Shown: positions 12,600 to 25,815, counted from the stretch's first letter. The stretch: DNA of 64,000 bases from Sipunculus nudus (GCA_026874595.1 CM049309.1:4376076-4440075), one strand, 5' to 3'. The notes: generated from the sequence alone by a model not told the origin. Numbers and translations are program-made.

Positions 12600-13365
12600 T
12601 CATGGATGCACACAGGCTGCTTGTTTGTTTATATCAATGTGTTTATAATATGTTAGGGCCCGCCAAATAAAACAAATTCAACAAGGGCATCTGGCAGTAA
12701 GTCGGATAAGCCAGAACTTTTTTTTATATTTTTTTTTTTTTTGTTGGAGGTAACCGCCTCCACTTTTTTATGCTAGCTTAACTAATTATATGCACATCTG
12801 CAAATTTCCATTCCGGTTTCGGACTACGTGACAGGGCAGTATCACACGCTTCCTCTCATTTGATATCGTGGCGTTAACCAGGCCCGGTGACTACTGCACC
12901 TGCGGGCCCTGGGTTGGTAATCATACCGCCGAGGACCCCCGAAAGGCGCACTCGTTTGTGAGTGAAACACGGCCGATGGGCAAGACCTTCTCATTAAGCC
13001 TGCAGAGCGCTCACCCTTGGTGGGGGCCGACCGTGAAAAACCTCACCGCCACGGCTGAGGTTCGAACTCACGATCTCCCGGCTTTGAGTCCTGCGCTCTA
13101 CCCAAGAACTCTAAGCCAGAACTTTGCAAATGGCGTTTTGCAACAAGTGACCGTTCTTCCTCTGCATATATGTAACCTACCACCTTAGAGTACATGTTTT
13201 TCCCCGTTTGTCAATATTGCTGTGTTTACCAACATGTTGTTGATTAACAAGTTCATACATCCTTCACGAAGGCATTTTAAGAACTTTTCACAACCAAAAT
13301 TAGCATTACATCATTAATATATACACAGAGGAAGCAAGAAATCACATAAATTCTTTTTCAAATTT
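12600..13365 (+). repeat. Dispersed repeat family B, copy 1 (split by a SINE)
   Basis: The two halves, 12600-12720 and 13112-13365, align in order to 14967-15330: GCACACAGGCTGCTTGTTTG, a CCAAATAAAACAAATTCAAC block, ATAAGCCAGAACTT, AATGGCGTTTTG, ACCTACCACCTTAG, GTTGTTGATTAACAAGTTCA. The halves are separated by the SINE at 12721-13111. The nature of the host repeat is unknown. Confidence 0.7.
12721..13111 (-). mobile_element. tRNA-derived SINE with 14-bp target duplications
   Basis: On the minus strand the element begins with a tRNA-like head: A-box-like GGGTAGAGCGCAGGAC near 13090-13105 and B box GAGTTCGAACC near 13060-13070. A GC-rich central domain (12880-13050) and an A-rich tail (12721-12742) follow. 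Direct repeats TAAGCCAGAACTTT flank it at 12707-12720 and 13112-13125. The related sequence at about 15080-15092 reads through the site without the insert. The ORF at 12868-13188 is an accident of this element. The central domain could belong to a named SINE superfamily, but I cannot say which. Confidence 0.85.
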
Positions 13366-13879
13366 TAGATGAATGGGCACCTTTAACTTTTTTCAAAATT
13401 CCGTTCAAATCTTTTTGAGTGAAGTTGTTAACAGAGAAACAAGGTAACTAACCAACCAAGGAGAATACAATCCCTCCCCTTCAATCGGAGATATGATAAT
13501 AAAATGAATCAACATTTCTTCAATCTGATGAAAAATTGATAGATTTTCACAAGCTTGGTTTTGAAGCAGAAACTTAAGTGTATGATGTGGTTTTGCGATA
13601 TAATACTTCATTTTTTTCAATCAAATTTCAAGTTTGATGTTGAATCTTACGTAAGTAGTCTTCTTCCAGTCTGACACCTTGGTTACCATGTTTTTTATAT
13701 GAGCCCATTCTGATAGGACCGGCCTTTGGTAAACGACGCATGTTGGAGATGAACGCGTCTACTGCTATCATATTTCCATGGTAATAAACATCAGCTGATA
13801 GTTCTGGTATAGGTCATATGTACACGAAAGTATATTGGGAACCTGCAACATACGTTTATAAAGACCCTCCGGCTGGCGG

Positions 13880-14010
13880 AGGTGTACCGTTCCCTGGGCG
13901 AATATCCCACCGTTGATATACAGCTAGGCATGGTATGTATGAGACACATAAACTCTAACCAGAAGACAGTTTCTTACTGGGCGAGGTTAGTCGCTGGTAA
14001 GTATGATTTT
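13880..14010 (+). pseudogene. LINE ORF2 C-terminal fragment
   Basis: The translation YRSLGEYPTVDIQLGM ... NQKTVSYWARL fits the conserved block after the reverse transcriptase in several invertebrate LINEs (a GELGRYPL-like motif, then about 20 residues, then IKYWxRL). It is only about 45 codons long and shows no RT domain nearby, so it is a truncated relic or an unrelated coincidence. Confidence 0.4.
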
Positions 14011-14064
14011 TTTTGTGAGTATGAACTGTTCTATCAGGAAACAGTCACTGCCTGCTGCATGTAG

Positions 14065-14960
14065 AGTTAAAGCACGGGAAATTTATTGATGTTATTTTTC
14101 TGGTCATTATTATTGACGTTAAATAGTTCTCTAAAATCTGGTTTCCAATCAACCAAAGTAATCACTGTTGATTGATAGAGAATTATTTCGTTTCTAATTA
14201 CGTAATTTCACACGCAGATCTCGTTAAGTCACATCAAAGCAAGTTTAAGAAAACATGCGCAGAAATTAAGATTGGCAAGGAACTGGAACTTAACTGTTGA
14301 ACTGAATTGAAAAGAAATAAAAATTAAATGAATTGGAATTTGCCTGATCGGATGATCGGCTTAAGTGACGGCTTCTGACAGTAGGAACATCTCCTATTTT
14401 TACCAAAATATTGTAAATTCTTTGAAATTTTGAATTGGACGAATTGACCATAAATAATTTAAATTGAATTGGAAATGATTATTTTTTTCTCAAAGCATTA
14501 GGTCAATATTATAAAAAAATTTTAAACTGCTAGTGAAAAAAATTGAATTGACCCCAAGCGTGCTAGTGCCTGATATCAAGGTTCTCCAAATTAGCCGTAG
14601 GAAGACTTTCGATTAAAACGTTTAATTTCATATGCAACAAAGGGTAGTTAGATAGTGAACACCTGAAATAACAAAATACGTTGCATTTTAATCAGAAGTC
14701 ATTCTAAACGAAACACACTATATTCGTTCAGAATATAGAGTAATTTAATTACTAAACATGGACTGTAAAATCAACTTCTTGAATAAGAGAGAAACTTTCA
14801 TACATCAACATGTACATTAAAAATTACGTCCTTAGCCTACAAGTGGCTCTCTCCATACTGAATGAGGTATAACGGGGGTAAAGGGGGCCCGATCACCTAT
14901 CTGACCTTTATAAACTAAAGGTAATCTCTTAAAGCTTTCATACAAATAGGCCAGAAAAAA
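14065..14960. other. Unannotated AT-rich stretch
   Basis: Degenerate repeats of GAATTG/GAATTGAA occur at about 14250-14560. No exons or RNA genes were recognised. Confidence 0.3.
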
Positions 14961-14966
14961 AAACGT

Positions 14967-15330
14967 GGATATCACCGCACACAGGCTGCTTGTTTTGTTT
15001 ATATCTACATGTTTATAATATGTGGGGCCTACCAAAATAATCAAAACAAATTCAACAATGGTATCTTGCGGTCAGTCAGATAAGCCAGAGCTTCAAAAAT
15101 GGCGTTTTGTAACAAGTGACCTTTTTCTCTCTGCATATATGCAACCTACCACCTTAGGTTACATGTTTTCATTTGTCGACATTGCTGTGTTTACAAACAT
15201 GTTGTTGATAAACAAGTTCATTTATCCTTCACGAATGCCTTTAAACAGCTTTCACAACCAGACTTACCCTTAGATCTTAGATATATCCATATAGGAAGCT
15301 ATAAATCACATAAATTCTTATAACAATTCA
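14967..15330 (+). repeat. Dispersed repeat family B, copy 2 (uninterrupted)
   Basis: Colinear with both halves of copy 1 at 12600-13365. It has ATAAGCCAGAGCTTCAAAAA where copy 1 has the SINE, so it preserves the empty site. The ORF at 15022-15273 lies wholly within this repeat and is not conserved in copy 1. Confidence 0.7.
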
Positions 15331-15334
15331 ATAA

Positions 15335-17295
15335 AACAACTGAACAACGGGCCAAAGCCGGGGGCTGTGTCTTTATTTTTTAACATTTTTTTTAGCATTT
15401 TCTGCAAGCTGTATTTTTTTCCGAAATAGCGCTGACTGCGGGTGAACTTTCCATGTTACAGCAATAGACATCTATCAGGAGATAACACACTGTAATGTCT
15501 TTAAAGGCCAAGGCCTAGGAGTCACGGGCTTGCCACACAGTGTTCGCTATTGCCACTTATGGATTGTTCAAAGCTCTTTGGCATGCAACCAAGTCTTGTC
15601 TATCAGTCATTTTCCTTCTTCTAAAGAGAGCAGAAGTCACAGTTCAATCCTTCAACCTCTGCTCGTCATAATGGCACACAATGACGCGAAGCATCGACGA
15701 TAACCCGGCAAACATTCCATAGGAAGAACTTATACATTAAAGATTACATCCCCTAACCCGCCGGAGTGATGTATAAGATAGGTGGCCTAAAGATGGCAGT
15801 GTCTGCTGAATGAGGCTGGAGATGATCATATGGCAAGAATCATGTGTAAGCATTAAAAATTCTTGATTTCATGTTTTATATACGCGAGGCATAAAATAAC
15901 TAGTTGTGAAGACGTATGGGCAATTATTTCAGGTTATGCCGACATTCCACTAGTTTGCATTGAAACAAATGATGTAGTCAATTACATACAATCAAACGCC
16001 AGGTTCGAGTCCAAGTCCACCTTCTTCGAGTCTGAGTATTCTGGAACCCGAGTCCAAGTCCGAGTCCATTAATATGTCTGTATAAAAAGAAATTTAAATT
16101 GGAAATTTGAGATTACCATAAGTATTTATGTTAGTCTACATATGCTTTTTACTTGCATTCTTTTGTTTTCATTACTCTTTTCAAATACAGGTCCATAAAA
16201 CATAAAGAAATAAAATCTAACAAAAATTTAATAAATTGGTATCTAATTTATTCTGACAAATATGGGAGCAGCCTTTCCGATTTTTTTCATGTGTAAACAC
16301 AATTTCTCTTTTTTTTCTTAGCTATAATAACATATTCTATTTTCTGTATGTATTTCAACCTATTTCTAAACTTTCATACAAGTTATTATTTTCTTCACCT
16401 CTACTTTGATAAAATTTTATATGTAATATGATTTTATATGTAATAATCAGCTGATTGAGCAACAATTGTTTCTGAATTGGATTTCGTATTCCGGGAAACG
16501 TATAGTGCATGATTTCAACCAAGATTATTTTTTGATGATATAAATTTCTGGAGGTAAAACATTCACAAAAAGGTGTGTAATTATCTCGTCATAAAGATGA
16601 CAGTACGAACAACATAGACTGTCATCCAGTTTCCACCTAAATAGCCATTAGTTTACTGGTAAATAATTATGTATGATTTTGAACCGAAACTCTATACTCT
16701 ACATATTCAGAGAAACTTTATGTCCTGTATAATAAAACTGTGTAACATCTTAATAACAAAGTTATCCTGTAATTTCTAACCAATTCACCAGAGTAGTTGC
16801 GGTGGTGGTGATGGTTCTTTGACTGATTAAAACATTATATACCTAATAAGACGTGAAATCTGATAATTCATTTTATCCTGCCTCAGTAACCAATCTTTCC
16901 TCCTTACTTTCACTGTTTGTTGTATATTCGCTAGCTTTTGACTTACATAAACTAATCCACTCTTTTGGTATTGCATTTATTATAAACCTACACGACAGAT
17001 ATTTATTAGTTAATAACTATGGGTATCTGGTTTTAATCTCTTGCCCTTTGCAGACTTTACCTGTATCATTTAAAAAATCTTGTACTCTGATAATATCCAA
17101 GTTGTCAAAATATCTGTAGAAAAAAGACGTTTTGTTAATTTTTAAATAGTAGTTATTTCAAAGTGGTTGCATTCTAACATATTCTATCGATATTGGATTT
17201 CTTTCAACAAAATGTGACCACAGTTTTAATTTAGATTTGTAACTTTCTTGTCACATCAAAATAAGAGGTTATTGAACAAATGCCACCGAAAGAAT
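15335..17295. other. Unannotated stretch
   Basis: An imperfect short tandem repeat of GAGTCCAAGTC/CGAGTCTGAG occurs at 15999-16068. A TGGTGGTGATGG run sits near 16803. Nothing else was recognised. Confidence 0.3.
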
Positions 17296-17299
17296 TAAA

Positions 17300-18066
17300 T
17301 AATGCTGTGATACGTATTTCCGTGTCCTATCTTTTCCATCTATTTATCTACTAATCAAAATAATACACTGTGTTTTAGCTTTAGTTGCACTTCAAGAAAT
17401 TTTAATCTTCCCATATCATGAAGCCCAATGATGGTGTCATATTAAATCTTTGATCTCTTCCCTTGCCAAAAAAAAATGCTCAAAATGCATTTTACATTCT
17501 CAATAAATCCTGCAGGTGAATGCACTTGTTACACACTTTAAAATTTTTGCAAAGCCAAAGCTCTACAGATGTCATTGCGACCAAATATTGTATTACTCCT
17601 GTAGACCAGATATTGAGCACAACTTTCAGTTTTTCTTCAACTGATTGGAAATTAAGCTTTTCATTTAAATCGTTATTGTGTGTATACCATATACCAACAT
17701 GGCTGTAACAATAAGGTTGACCCATGTGCATTGTACTGGATTGTCATTACTCCTTTTCCACTCCCCGAGCCAAGCAGCATCCGATTTATCATAATTAACA
17801 TGCAATGTGGAGAACTGACCAAATGTTTTCAGAATATATACCAGGGATTAAAAATATTCCCCATCAGACAAGAAAAATTAAAATATCATCAGCAAAGGCT
17901 GTGAAAGGAGAAATAAGAATGACCATATCTGCTCTCGTGTCATTAAAGACAAATCATATCCTGCCGGGCCAGATGGAGCTCCAAAGCAAAAATATAACAG
18001 AAGAAATAAAACACCATGAAGTAATACAATATAGTAACTCTTGATAATAGGGTCTTCACTACACAC
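17300..18066 (-). pseudogene. Decayed LINE reverse transcriptase
   Basis: On the minus strand, pieces in successive frames follow the RT order of L1/Tx1-like LINEs. A remnant of the GDPIS block (EDPIIKSYYIVLL) lies near 18050. The catalytic motif AFADDIL is intact near 17885-17905. A thumb-like segment (ILKTFGQFSTLHVNYDKSDA, then WLGEWKR) lies near 17770-17840, and a post-thumb segment (VEEKLKVVLNIWS) near 17620-17660. A GLHDMGRLKF-like block lies near 17410-17430. Frameshifts and in-frame stops between the blocks show that it cannot encode a working enzyme. The ORFs here on both strands are fragments of this relic. Confidence 0.65.
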
Positions 18067-18069
18067 ACA

Positions 18070-18640
18070 AACGGCATGAGAATATCACGAGTGTCTGGTT
18101 ACCAACCGTCATGTTCAAATGAGACAGGCTTCAATTTTAAAACAAAATTGACTAGACTTTTAAGGGAGGGTAAGCTTGGCGTCAATTCACAAGAAAACGA
18201 TTTAGACACAAAGAGAAGGAGAGGATCATGGTAAAACTGTAATCCAGTTGAATCTGGGTCAAGAGTTTTTCATTCCGGATTCTAAAGTGAAATAACATAT
18301 TCAGGGGACGATTTGTTAATTATAGGAATCGTTTTCTGAAATCATAAAATGTAGCTGAGCCAATCTTGACCAATTAAAAATATTCACAACTTATTATGAG
18401 GAGTTTATTATGACGCCAAAGTTACAGTTCTATAAGAAAATCGTTTTCTTTGTAAACCTTCAGTCGTTCAGTTCTCTAGATCAGTCGTGATGTCTGTGTA
18501 CAGGAATAGGCCTACATTTTGATTAAAGAATAATCGGAACTTTAATGGAAAAAGAGGAGAGTGAAGAGTGCGGGACTCTCATGGAAAAATGGAAATTCCA
18601 GTGAGATTAAGAAGATGGAATCAATTTTGGAAGGCTTATG
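18070..18640. other. Unannotated stretch
   Basis: No gene or named repeat was recognised between the LINE relic and the tandem array. Confidence 0.3.
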
Positions 18641-18644
18641 ACTA

Positions 18645-20690
18645 GTGACCTATGGGTCATGACGCTCAGCTGAATTTGACATATATGCAGGTGATGCATG
18701 TATTAATTATTAATGCTGTGATCTGATGAAAAAATATTTGTCAAGGAACCATGGACAATTGGTAGACTGACTACCAGAATGCTCAAACTCATTTTTTTTT
18801 TTTGCCCGTAGTCCTCAGAAAATAGATACCAGGAAGAATATTTACTAGGAACTCCCCATGGCAGATGCGAAGTATGAAATCATGTTGTTTCACACAGCTC
18901 ACATAATATAGGTCTTATTGACCTTATTTTGGATTTCAAAGGAGACTTGAATGATCTCCCTTTATATTGAGAACGAGATTTCAGGAGCAAACAGTTGAGA
19001 TTTGTGACCCCTCTGACTTTTTGTGCACAAAATTAGGTTTTCTGCTCATAACTCACAGAATATAGGTCACAGTGACCTTATTTCAGGATTAAAAAGAGAC
19101 CTAAGCTAAGGACCTCCATGGATGTTAAATTAGAAGGTTCTAGGTCCAATAGTAAAGTTTGGTGCCATACCTAACTGTCTAGGTGTTCATGATCGTATTT
19201 TGGCCAGTTGCGTTCAGAATAAAGGTCACTATGACCTAGTTTCATGTCTCGACAGATTCATTTCTCGACAGAGATTCGGCCAGAACCTCCTTGGATGTTG
19301 TGTTATATGATTCTAGGCTGAACAGTTACAATTTGTGTCCTGTCTGACTGTCTGGTTGTTCAGTTTTTTGGCCAGTCGCTTACATAATATAGGTTATATG
19401 ACCTTATTTCAGGTTTCCCAGAAAATTTGCCCAATACTTCCCTGGGTATTACATTAGAAGATTCTAGGGCTAACAGATTTATTTTGTACACATCTGACTT
19501 CCAGGATGCTGAAATCATGTTTATTCCAATAGCCCGCCAGATATAGGTCACAGTGACCTTATTTCATATTTCCACGGACATTTACTCACGACCTCCATGA
19601 ACGTCACATTAGAATATTGTAGGCCAAATGGATACATTTTGTGCCTCATCTGATTCTCTGGGTTCTAAAAGTCATGTTTCGGCCAGTAGCTCGCAGAATA
19701 AAGGTCACCATGACATAATTTCAAGTTTCTCAGATTTGCCTTGGACCTCCCGGGTTGTACAGTTAGAAGTATCTAGGTCTAAAGGATACAATCTGTGCCC
19801 CTTCTACCTGTCAGAGTGGTCAAGCCATGTTTTTGAACATTTGCTCGCAGAATATAGGTCATCTTGACCTGGTTTAAGGCTTCTGGGGAAATTGCCCAGA
19901 ACCTCCCTGGATGTTGCGTTAGAAGATTCAAGGCCTAAAGGATACAATTTGAGCCCACTTGACTTTCAAGTTGCTCAAATTATGGGTTTTTTTTCGTACA
20001 GCCCGCAAAATATAGGTCACGATAACATAAGTTTATGTTTCCAAGGACATTTATGCAGGGCCTCCCTGAAGGTCAATTAAAAGATTCTTGGCCAAATCAA
20101 TATGTGCCCTGTCTGACTCTCTAAGTGCTCAAAATCATGTTTGCGGCCAGGGGCTCGCAGAATGTAGGTCACCATGACCAATTTACAGGATTCCGAGGAG
20201 ATTTGCCTAGGACCCCCCCCCCCCCCTGGATGTACAATTTAAAGTTTCTAGGTCTAACGGTCATGGTTTGTGCCCTGTTATCTGGACTGCTTCATTTGAT
20301 GGTCTCAAAAGTAGAGAAAAATTGTGTAAAATTTAGAAAAAAAATACAGGTGGCGCCTACGGTCTATAGGAATTGATGAAACACTCCATGATGAATATGC
20401 ATGGAAAGAATTATTGCTATCAATGCATTAGTTATTGAGATACTGAAGCTTTTGTATCAAACTTTAAATTAATCTGGGGCCAATTTGGAACCACATATCT
20501 TGAAGGATATAGTCGTCAACAGTGACTTAATTCCAGGTTTCTAAGAAGATTTTTTATGAACCTCCACAGTTTTTCAGTTTCTAGGTTCAGCGGTTACGAT
20601 TTGTTCCCTGTTAACGAACAGACGGACTTACGACGGATAAAGAGTGATCGCTTTGGCTCAGATGAATTTATGTCAGCTGAGCTAAAAAAT
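18645..20690 (+). repeat. ~155-bp tandem array with ERE-like palindromes (array 1)
   Basis: About ten diverged units recur every ~150-165 bases. Each carries AGGTCA-N3-TGACCT or a near match, then ATTTCAGG, a TTAGAAGATTCTAGG block, a GGATACAATTTGTGCCC block and GTCTGACTGTCTGGGTGCTC. Palindromes lie near 18910, 19064, 19214, 19390, 19545, 19703, 19854, 20013 and 20166. The left edge has GACCTATGGGTCATGACGCT and the right edge CAGCTGAGCTAAAAA, motifs that recur at other element ends in the window. A GGTGGCGCC repeat is embedded near 20348. The layout resembles bivalve mobile elements with ~160-bp core repeats (pearl/Helentron type); that link is inference. Confidence 0.75.
20213..20226. repeat. 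Poly-C tract
   Basis: A run of about 14 C within array 1 replaces part of one repeat unit. Confidence 0.85.
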
Positions 20691-20788
20691 GATATCACAC
20701 TTGTAAGTATTTTGCGTTATTATCTCCTCATCATATGATGATCTAATAATAGTGACACGTTTTTACACAATTAACTGGTTTGTTTTAG

Positions 20789-20928
20789 GTTGTCAACAAT
20801 GGTACGTGCCAGCTGCCAGAGTAAGCTATGATCCGGACGCTCGGGCACACATAACTGAGCGCCCTAGAGAGATTTCGAGCGTCACACACGCTTACTCCCG
20901 CTTTCTTGATAGCCCTGCCATGGAATAA
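20789..20928 (+). other. Candidate terminal exon, unidentified
   Basis: After a fair acceptor (GGTTTGTTTTAG) a 46-codon open frame runs to TAA. It translates as CQQWYVPAARVSYDPDARAH, then ITERPREISS, and ends FLDSPAME. An AATAAA hexamer overlaps the stop. The composition looks coding, but no upstream exon in matching phase was found, and array 1 lies directly upstream. It may be chance or part of a repeat. Confidence 0.2.
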
Positions 20929-20929
20929 A

Positions 20930-23900
20930 ATACTGGACAGGTTTTTAATATTGACCATAAAATGGAAGAACTGGCTTCAGATACCCAGTGGATTAATAAA
21001 TCCATAATTTTGATAATACACTGTAAGAGCAGTATCAACAAACATTGTCATTATTCATATACAGCTGATTTTAGCGACTTATACCTAATAAGTCAGGCAC
21101 AAAGTACGTCTCAGAGTAGTTGGCATTTTGTTTATCGATTTCACTATCGTCGGTTGAGGCCCTCTGGTGATATTAGTGCCCTGATTCTAATCTGTTTTAC
21201 ACACCCTCGTAAAATAATATTATATACATGCCATAAACTGTATAAAAACCCGTGGTCTGTGGTATTTGTGGTGCTTGCGAAAGGTTTAACCGCTCGATGT
21301 TTAGGTCTCCAAATATTAATGTTTTGTCGGCCGATCATTTACGCAATATAGATTTAAGGCAACGCAGAATTTTTTATAGATACATTTCATTTAGGATATC
21401 GACGACTTGTTCATAGTTGCCAGGTTAGAGGTATCAAATGATCAAACCGCCGTGGAGCCGTATTAGTCATGTGGCTAGATTTTTAGAGGGCACGCCCTTA
21501 TACCGGAAGTGTTAGACGAGCGTGGTTATCTCAGTTAAGTGAAAGGTATATATCTTAGTATTAATTCCACAGCTAAGTATGTTGTTTAGACTGTGCATAT
21601 GGTTACCTCTGTAGACTGTATGAATCTAAGAGGCTTTGGCTTGAAAATGTAAAATTCTTTGTTCACATAAGTGTGTTGAAAATATTCTTCAGCTGTAACT
21701 ATACTATTATAAGAACCTAAAAAATAAAGGAAACATGTTCATGTGTATCATGGGCAGTTGCAATGTGTAAATATAAGTAGTACTCTATGAATAATGTGCA
21801 TGATTGCATTTCGATTTTGCGAAAGGAAACTTGCCATGGATAGAAGGTTTCAACACAGATGAACAGTCATTAATACTAAACATGCACTCATTGCCATCCC
21901 ATGAATATTAGTACGTTATCCAAGCATTAAACTTCGAAAGTTAAGGGGGAAAAGGTAGTAGTTATAATAAATAATATAAAATATGTAATGATATGTGTAA
22001 ATAAGAGATTAATACTGTAAATGTAACGGATGTTTCACATTTCTTTCAATAAAGAATAACCCGTCCTCATCCAGCTCGAGCCAAAATGAGTTGCGTTTTG
22101 ATAAACTGTGTCAGGTTTCAGGATTGTGAGATCGCCAAAAAATGGAACTCCACTCTCTCGCCGAAAACGGAAAATCACACTGAAGTTTAATATAAAGCCA
22201 ATTTCAGTATTTACCCATTGCCTGTGGGTGGTATGCGATATATGTTATCATGAGGTCATCCATTTCAAGGACCAACAATTCAATTTATTCACATTTACCC
22301 CAAAGCAAATTATTATTTTCTCTTTGTGAAAAGCCTTTCATTCTTCCCGTTGAAAAGACTAACAGATTCAGAAATAAATATATGCAAGGTTTCTTTCGCC
22401 AAAGTTCAGTAGGAAAACCGGAACCGGAAAGAGACTTAAATGCCAACATGTCCTAAAAGTGTTTCAATAGTATGATGTCATCCTTCAATATTACTGTTGC
22501 TAATGTACAGTAGTGTGTGTCATCATGTCACTCATTTAGAAGAAGACTTAAGTAGCCGAGAAGCTAACGTATGGAGCCCTAAACTAATACCACTAACCGA
22601 AAATGTCTGACTGCAGGCGGACGATTCAATGCCAGTAATACAAACTGGACCCGAGGGCGACGGGGACCCTAACGAGTGGCTTACGTGCTTGTATGGCTAC
22701 CCGGGTCTATTTTTGGTGATCTCGTTCATTTCCTTGTGTAGTACTCGATCGTAAGAGCTCCTTATCATTTGTTTGAACAAATGGAGGAAAACCGTTCGTT
22801 AGCTGTTTACGTTTCTAGCGAAGGTTAATGAAATCCGGATGATCCTGTGCCTGTGCGTAACTTACCAAGTGACCCTTTCTCGGTCATCAGTGTTGCATAG
22901 AGCTTTATCTTCGGTATTCGTGTATTCGCTGTATTTTTTTCTAAATTACATTTACAAAAGTCTTGGCGTCTTTTTCTATACATCTTTCAAAATAAATTCC
23001 GGTATTTTTTTAACCTGAGAGTTTGTTGTTTTTACGGTCAAACAAGGCCCAGATAAACGGGGTTGGGCAAGCATTTCGAAACATATTTTTGATTGGCCAC
23101 ATATTAAAAATAATTTGACATATACTGTCAATTTTTTTTTAGATTATGCTAGACATACATAAAAATCAAACAATCAGGGTTTAAAGGCCACCTGGCATAA
23201 TGGCTTGAGCCAACCAGAGCACGCCAAACCATTCAGTGCTATATTTTAGATTAGGATCATGTGACCTTCGTGTAGCTACCCTACTAATGTAACCATCGCT
23301 GATTTCAAAATGCATTCTTTTTGATAGCATTTGAATGGTCCATGCGTTGGGACAAGTCAGGGGGACGGTTTTCCATGGGCCGAGTTCATTCGCTGGATAT
23401 CCACGATTGGCATGGTTTCCGATAGATGGGGCTTTGAAAATATGTTACATTCCCCAGGATAAAACGGCCGGGTAAAACCCCCCTTAGGACACATTTGGAA
23501 TCATACCCGATTCTTCTGGACCAACACATGGGCAGAGCAAAGGTTAAATATAATATTAAGTACAACATAGTATAGAATAATTACACCACAGACAATCATA
23601 GCAAGTGCCAGGAAAACATGGAAAAAAGCTCTGATATTACTGATGTGAAAAAAGCACTAAAACTCTATAACACTATAAAATACTATATATATATAATATT
23701 TAAAAACTTTTTATTCTAATAGTGTTTTTTATCAAATAATTAAACAAACATCTTCAGACAATTAATTTGCCCCATGTTTAAAACCATCTGAGGAGGATAA
23801 TTCATACTGCCAGGGCCTTTGTAAGACAAATTATTTATAAACGTATAGAAGACTAACCATGTTAATGTGATGCATGGCGACATTTTGAAGCAGAAAAGAA

Positions 23901-25770
23901 AGCTACCTATACAGATAAACAACATTTACCCTTCATAAACCAAAATTAAATCCAACATTGCAGTGTGTACCATTTTATATAGTAGTGTATAGATAATTAA
24001 AGGTCTGACTCCCTGTATAGCGTTTATATTCAGTATTATATTTTTACTTGCTAAGGTACAATTATCAAATACCCTTTTCGTATTTACTCGTCTTATGCAA
24101 TGTAATTTCATTTTAATTTCGCTCAAAAAAAAGAAAATTTGAAAATGAAGAAACTGAAAAAAGTTTGATTCACCGAACATTTATATTGTATCACTTTGAT
24201 CAGATCTGGTGGGAAAAATATCCTGTTTTATTATCTTGTTCTCATATTTTTGCTCTTAGTAAGTTTAACTGTAAGTTTTGTAAAAGCCTTAATTTACAGA
24301 AGATTCGACAAGCAATAAATGCAGAATTCCATCAAAACTCTTCCCCCCCCCCTCCAGCCGAGCGGGTAAGAGCCTGTGATGCTTGAACTATCTTTTAGAC
24401 GCTCGGTTCTGGTCGGGGGCCAAAACGTCTCGAGAGTATCAAGTAAAGCTGGCTCTTGTAGCAGACGCTGACCACTGCAGACCATCTCTATAACCAGTCA
24501 ATTGTGGTAACATTTGACCCTTACATTTTCTGTAATCAAATTATCATATAAAGGCCCAATTAATGACATGAGATTTAATCATTATAATGATACCATAATG
24601 GCGAAACAGTATTATCGTATAACATATTCAGTTTACATAACGCTTCAAAATATGACAAAGACTCATGCTCATGCGATCTAGGTACATCTTAAAATCCCAT
24701 TTTGGCCTCTAGAAATCCCTGCTATAATGAACATGTTATACTGCCTAAATATTGCCGTCTTTTGCACATGTTCTTCCCTGAGATATAATCTATGCCCTAG
24801 GTAAATACAAACTCTAATTATTCCGAGAAAATACTAATAAGGATTGATAACAACAACAGTCGACAAAATCTTATCCATCAAATTAATCACCTGCCCTGCG
24901 CCGTAATAAAACAAACATTAACACACGCAAAGCAAAATATGGCTGTCCTCGACATATGAACTCTATCTTTTTTAAATATTTTAATTTTGTACTTTATCAT
25001 ATGCTGTACTTATACAGAGCTCATGATGAGAATTTTATATCAGAATTATTCCAAACCATTTGACGGATTCACTTTTCAATTTTTTTTATTCAGTTGTAAT
25101 TCTAGGTTTCCTGAAAATGAGGAAATTGCCAGTCAATAGTTTGCCTTTAACATTAAAAACTGCCCAGTAGAAAGCCGAGAGAACACTGAATATTTGATGA
25201 TATCGACTCTTCTAAATTATTCAATCATTGTTTAGAAATTATTTAAACGAATCGCCGCCAAGAAAGAACTAAATGAACTATAAACCATGGAAAAGAGATA
25301 ATAAAGAGACCGATAAAGAAAGAGAAACCGCAATAAATGGAAACAAAGGAAAAAAAAAGGGACGGAAGATAAGATAGTGCGGGAACTTAGAGAAACGCAG
25401 AGGTTAAAAAAGTCACGTAATTTTCTCAAAGGTTTGCGTATTGATTATTTGATCAAAGTATTTTTTTGAGTTTATAACAGAGCAATGTAATAAGGTTTAT
25501 GGGAGGACAACTTCATGTTTTAAATATGCATAACATTGGCTACAGGACAACCTACTCGACCAAAAAGGTTACGGCATGCACGGTATGGGAGTACTCTAGA
25601 TTTTTCCTTTTATGAGGTACCTCTGATAAGTATGAGCAATAGCTATTTACGTTTACTTGTGTATTTCAGGTAAACCATATATTGGTACCTGTGGAACTTG
25701 TCATCAGTAGTCTTAATTAACAGGCAGACAATTAGCAGACAGGTCGATTATATAACCTTTCGGTTCTCTC
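20930..25770. other. Unannotated intergenic stretch
   Basis: I see no supported gene. A 41-codon ORF at 22631-22756, with an acidic start and a hydrophobic end, follows a weak CTGCAG acceptor. A poly-C run lies at about 24342-24351 and a short TATA-rich run near 23685. A purine-rich block spans 25258-25400. Confidence 0.3.
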
Positions 25771-25812
25771 AAAGTTGTTCTTAATAGACCGATGTCCTTT
25801 TCAGAGAGATTC

Positions 25813-25815
<3 letters not shown>

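Noticed and set aside
22617-22756. Possible exon with acidic start and hydrophobic end
   Set aside because: The acceptor context is poor and no joining exon was found.
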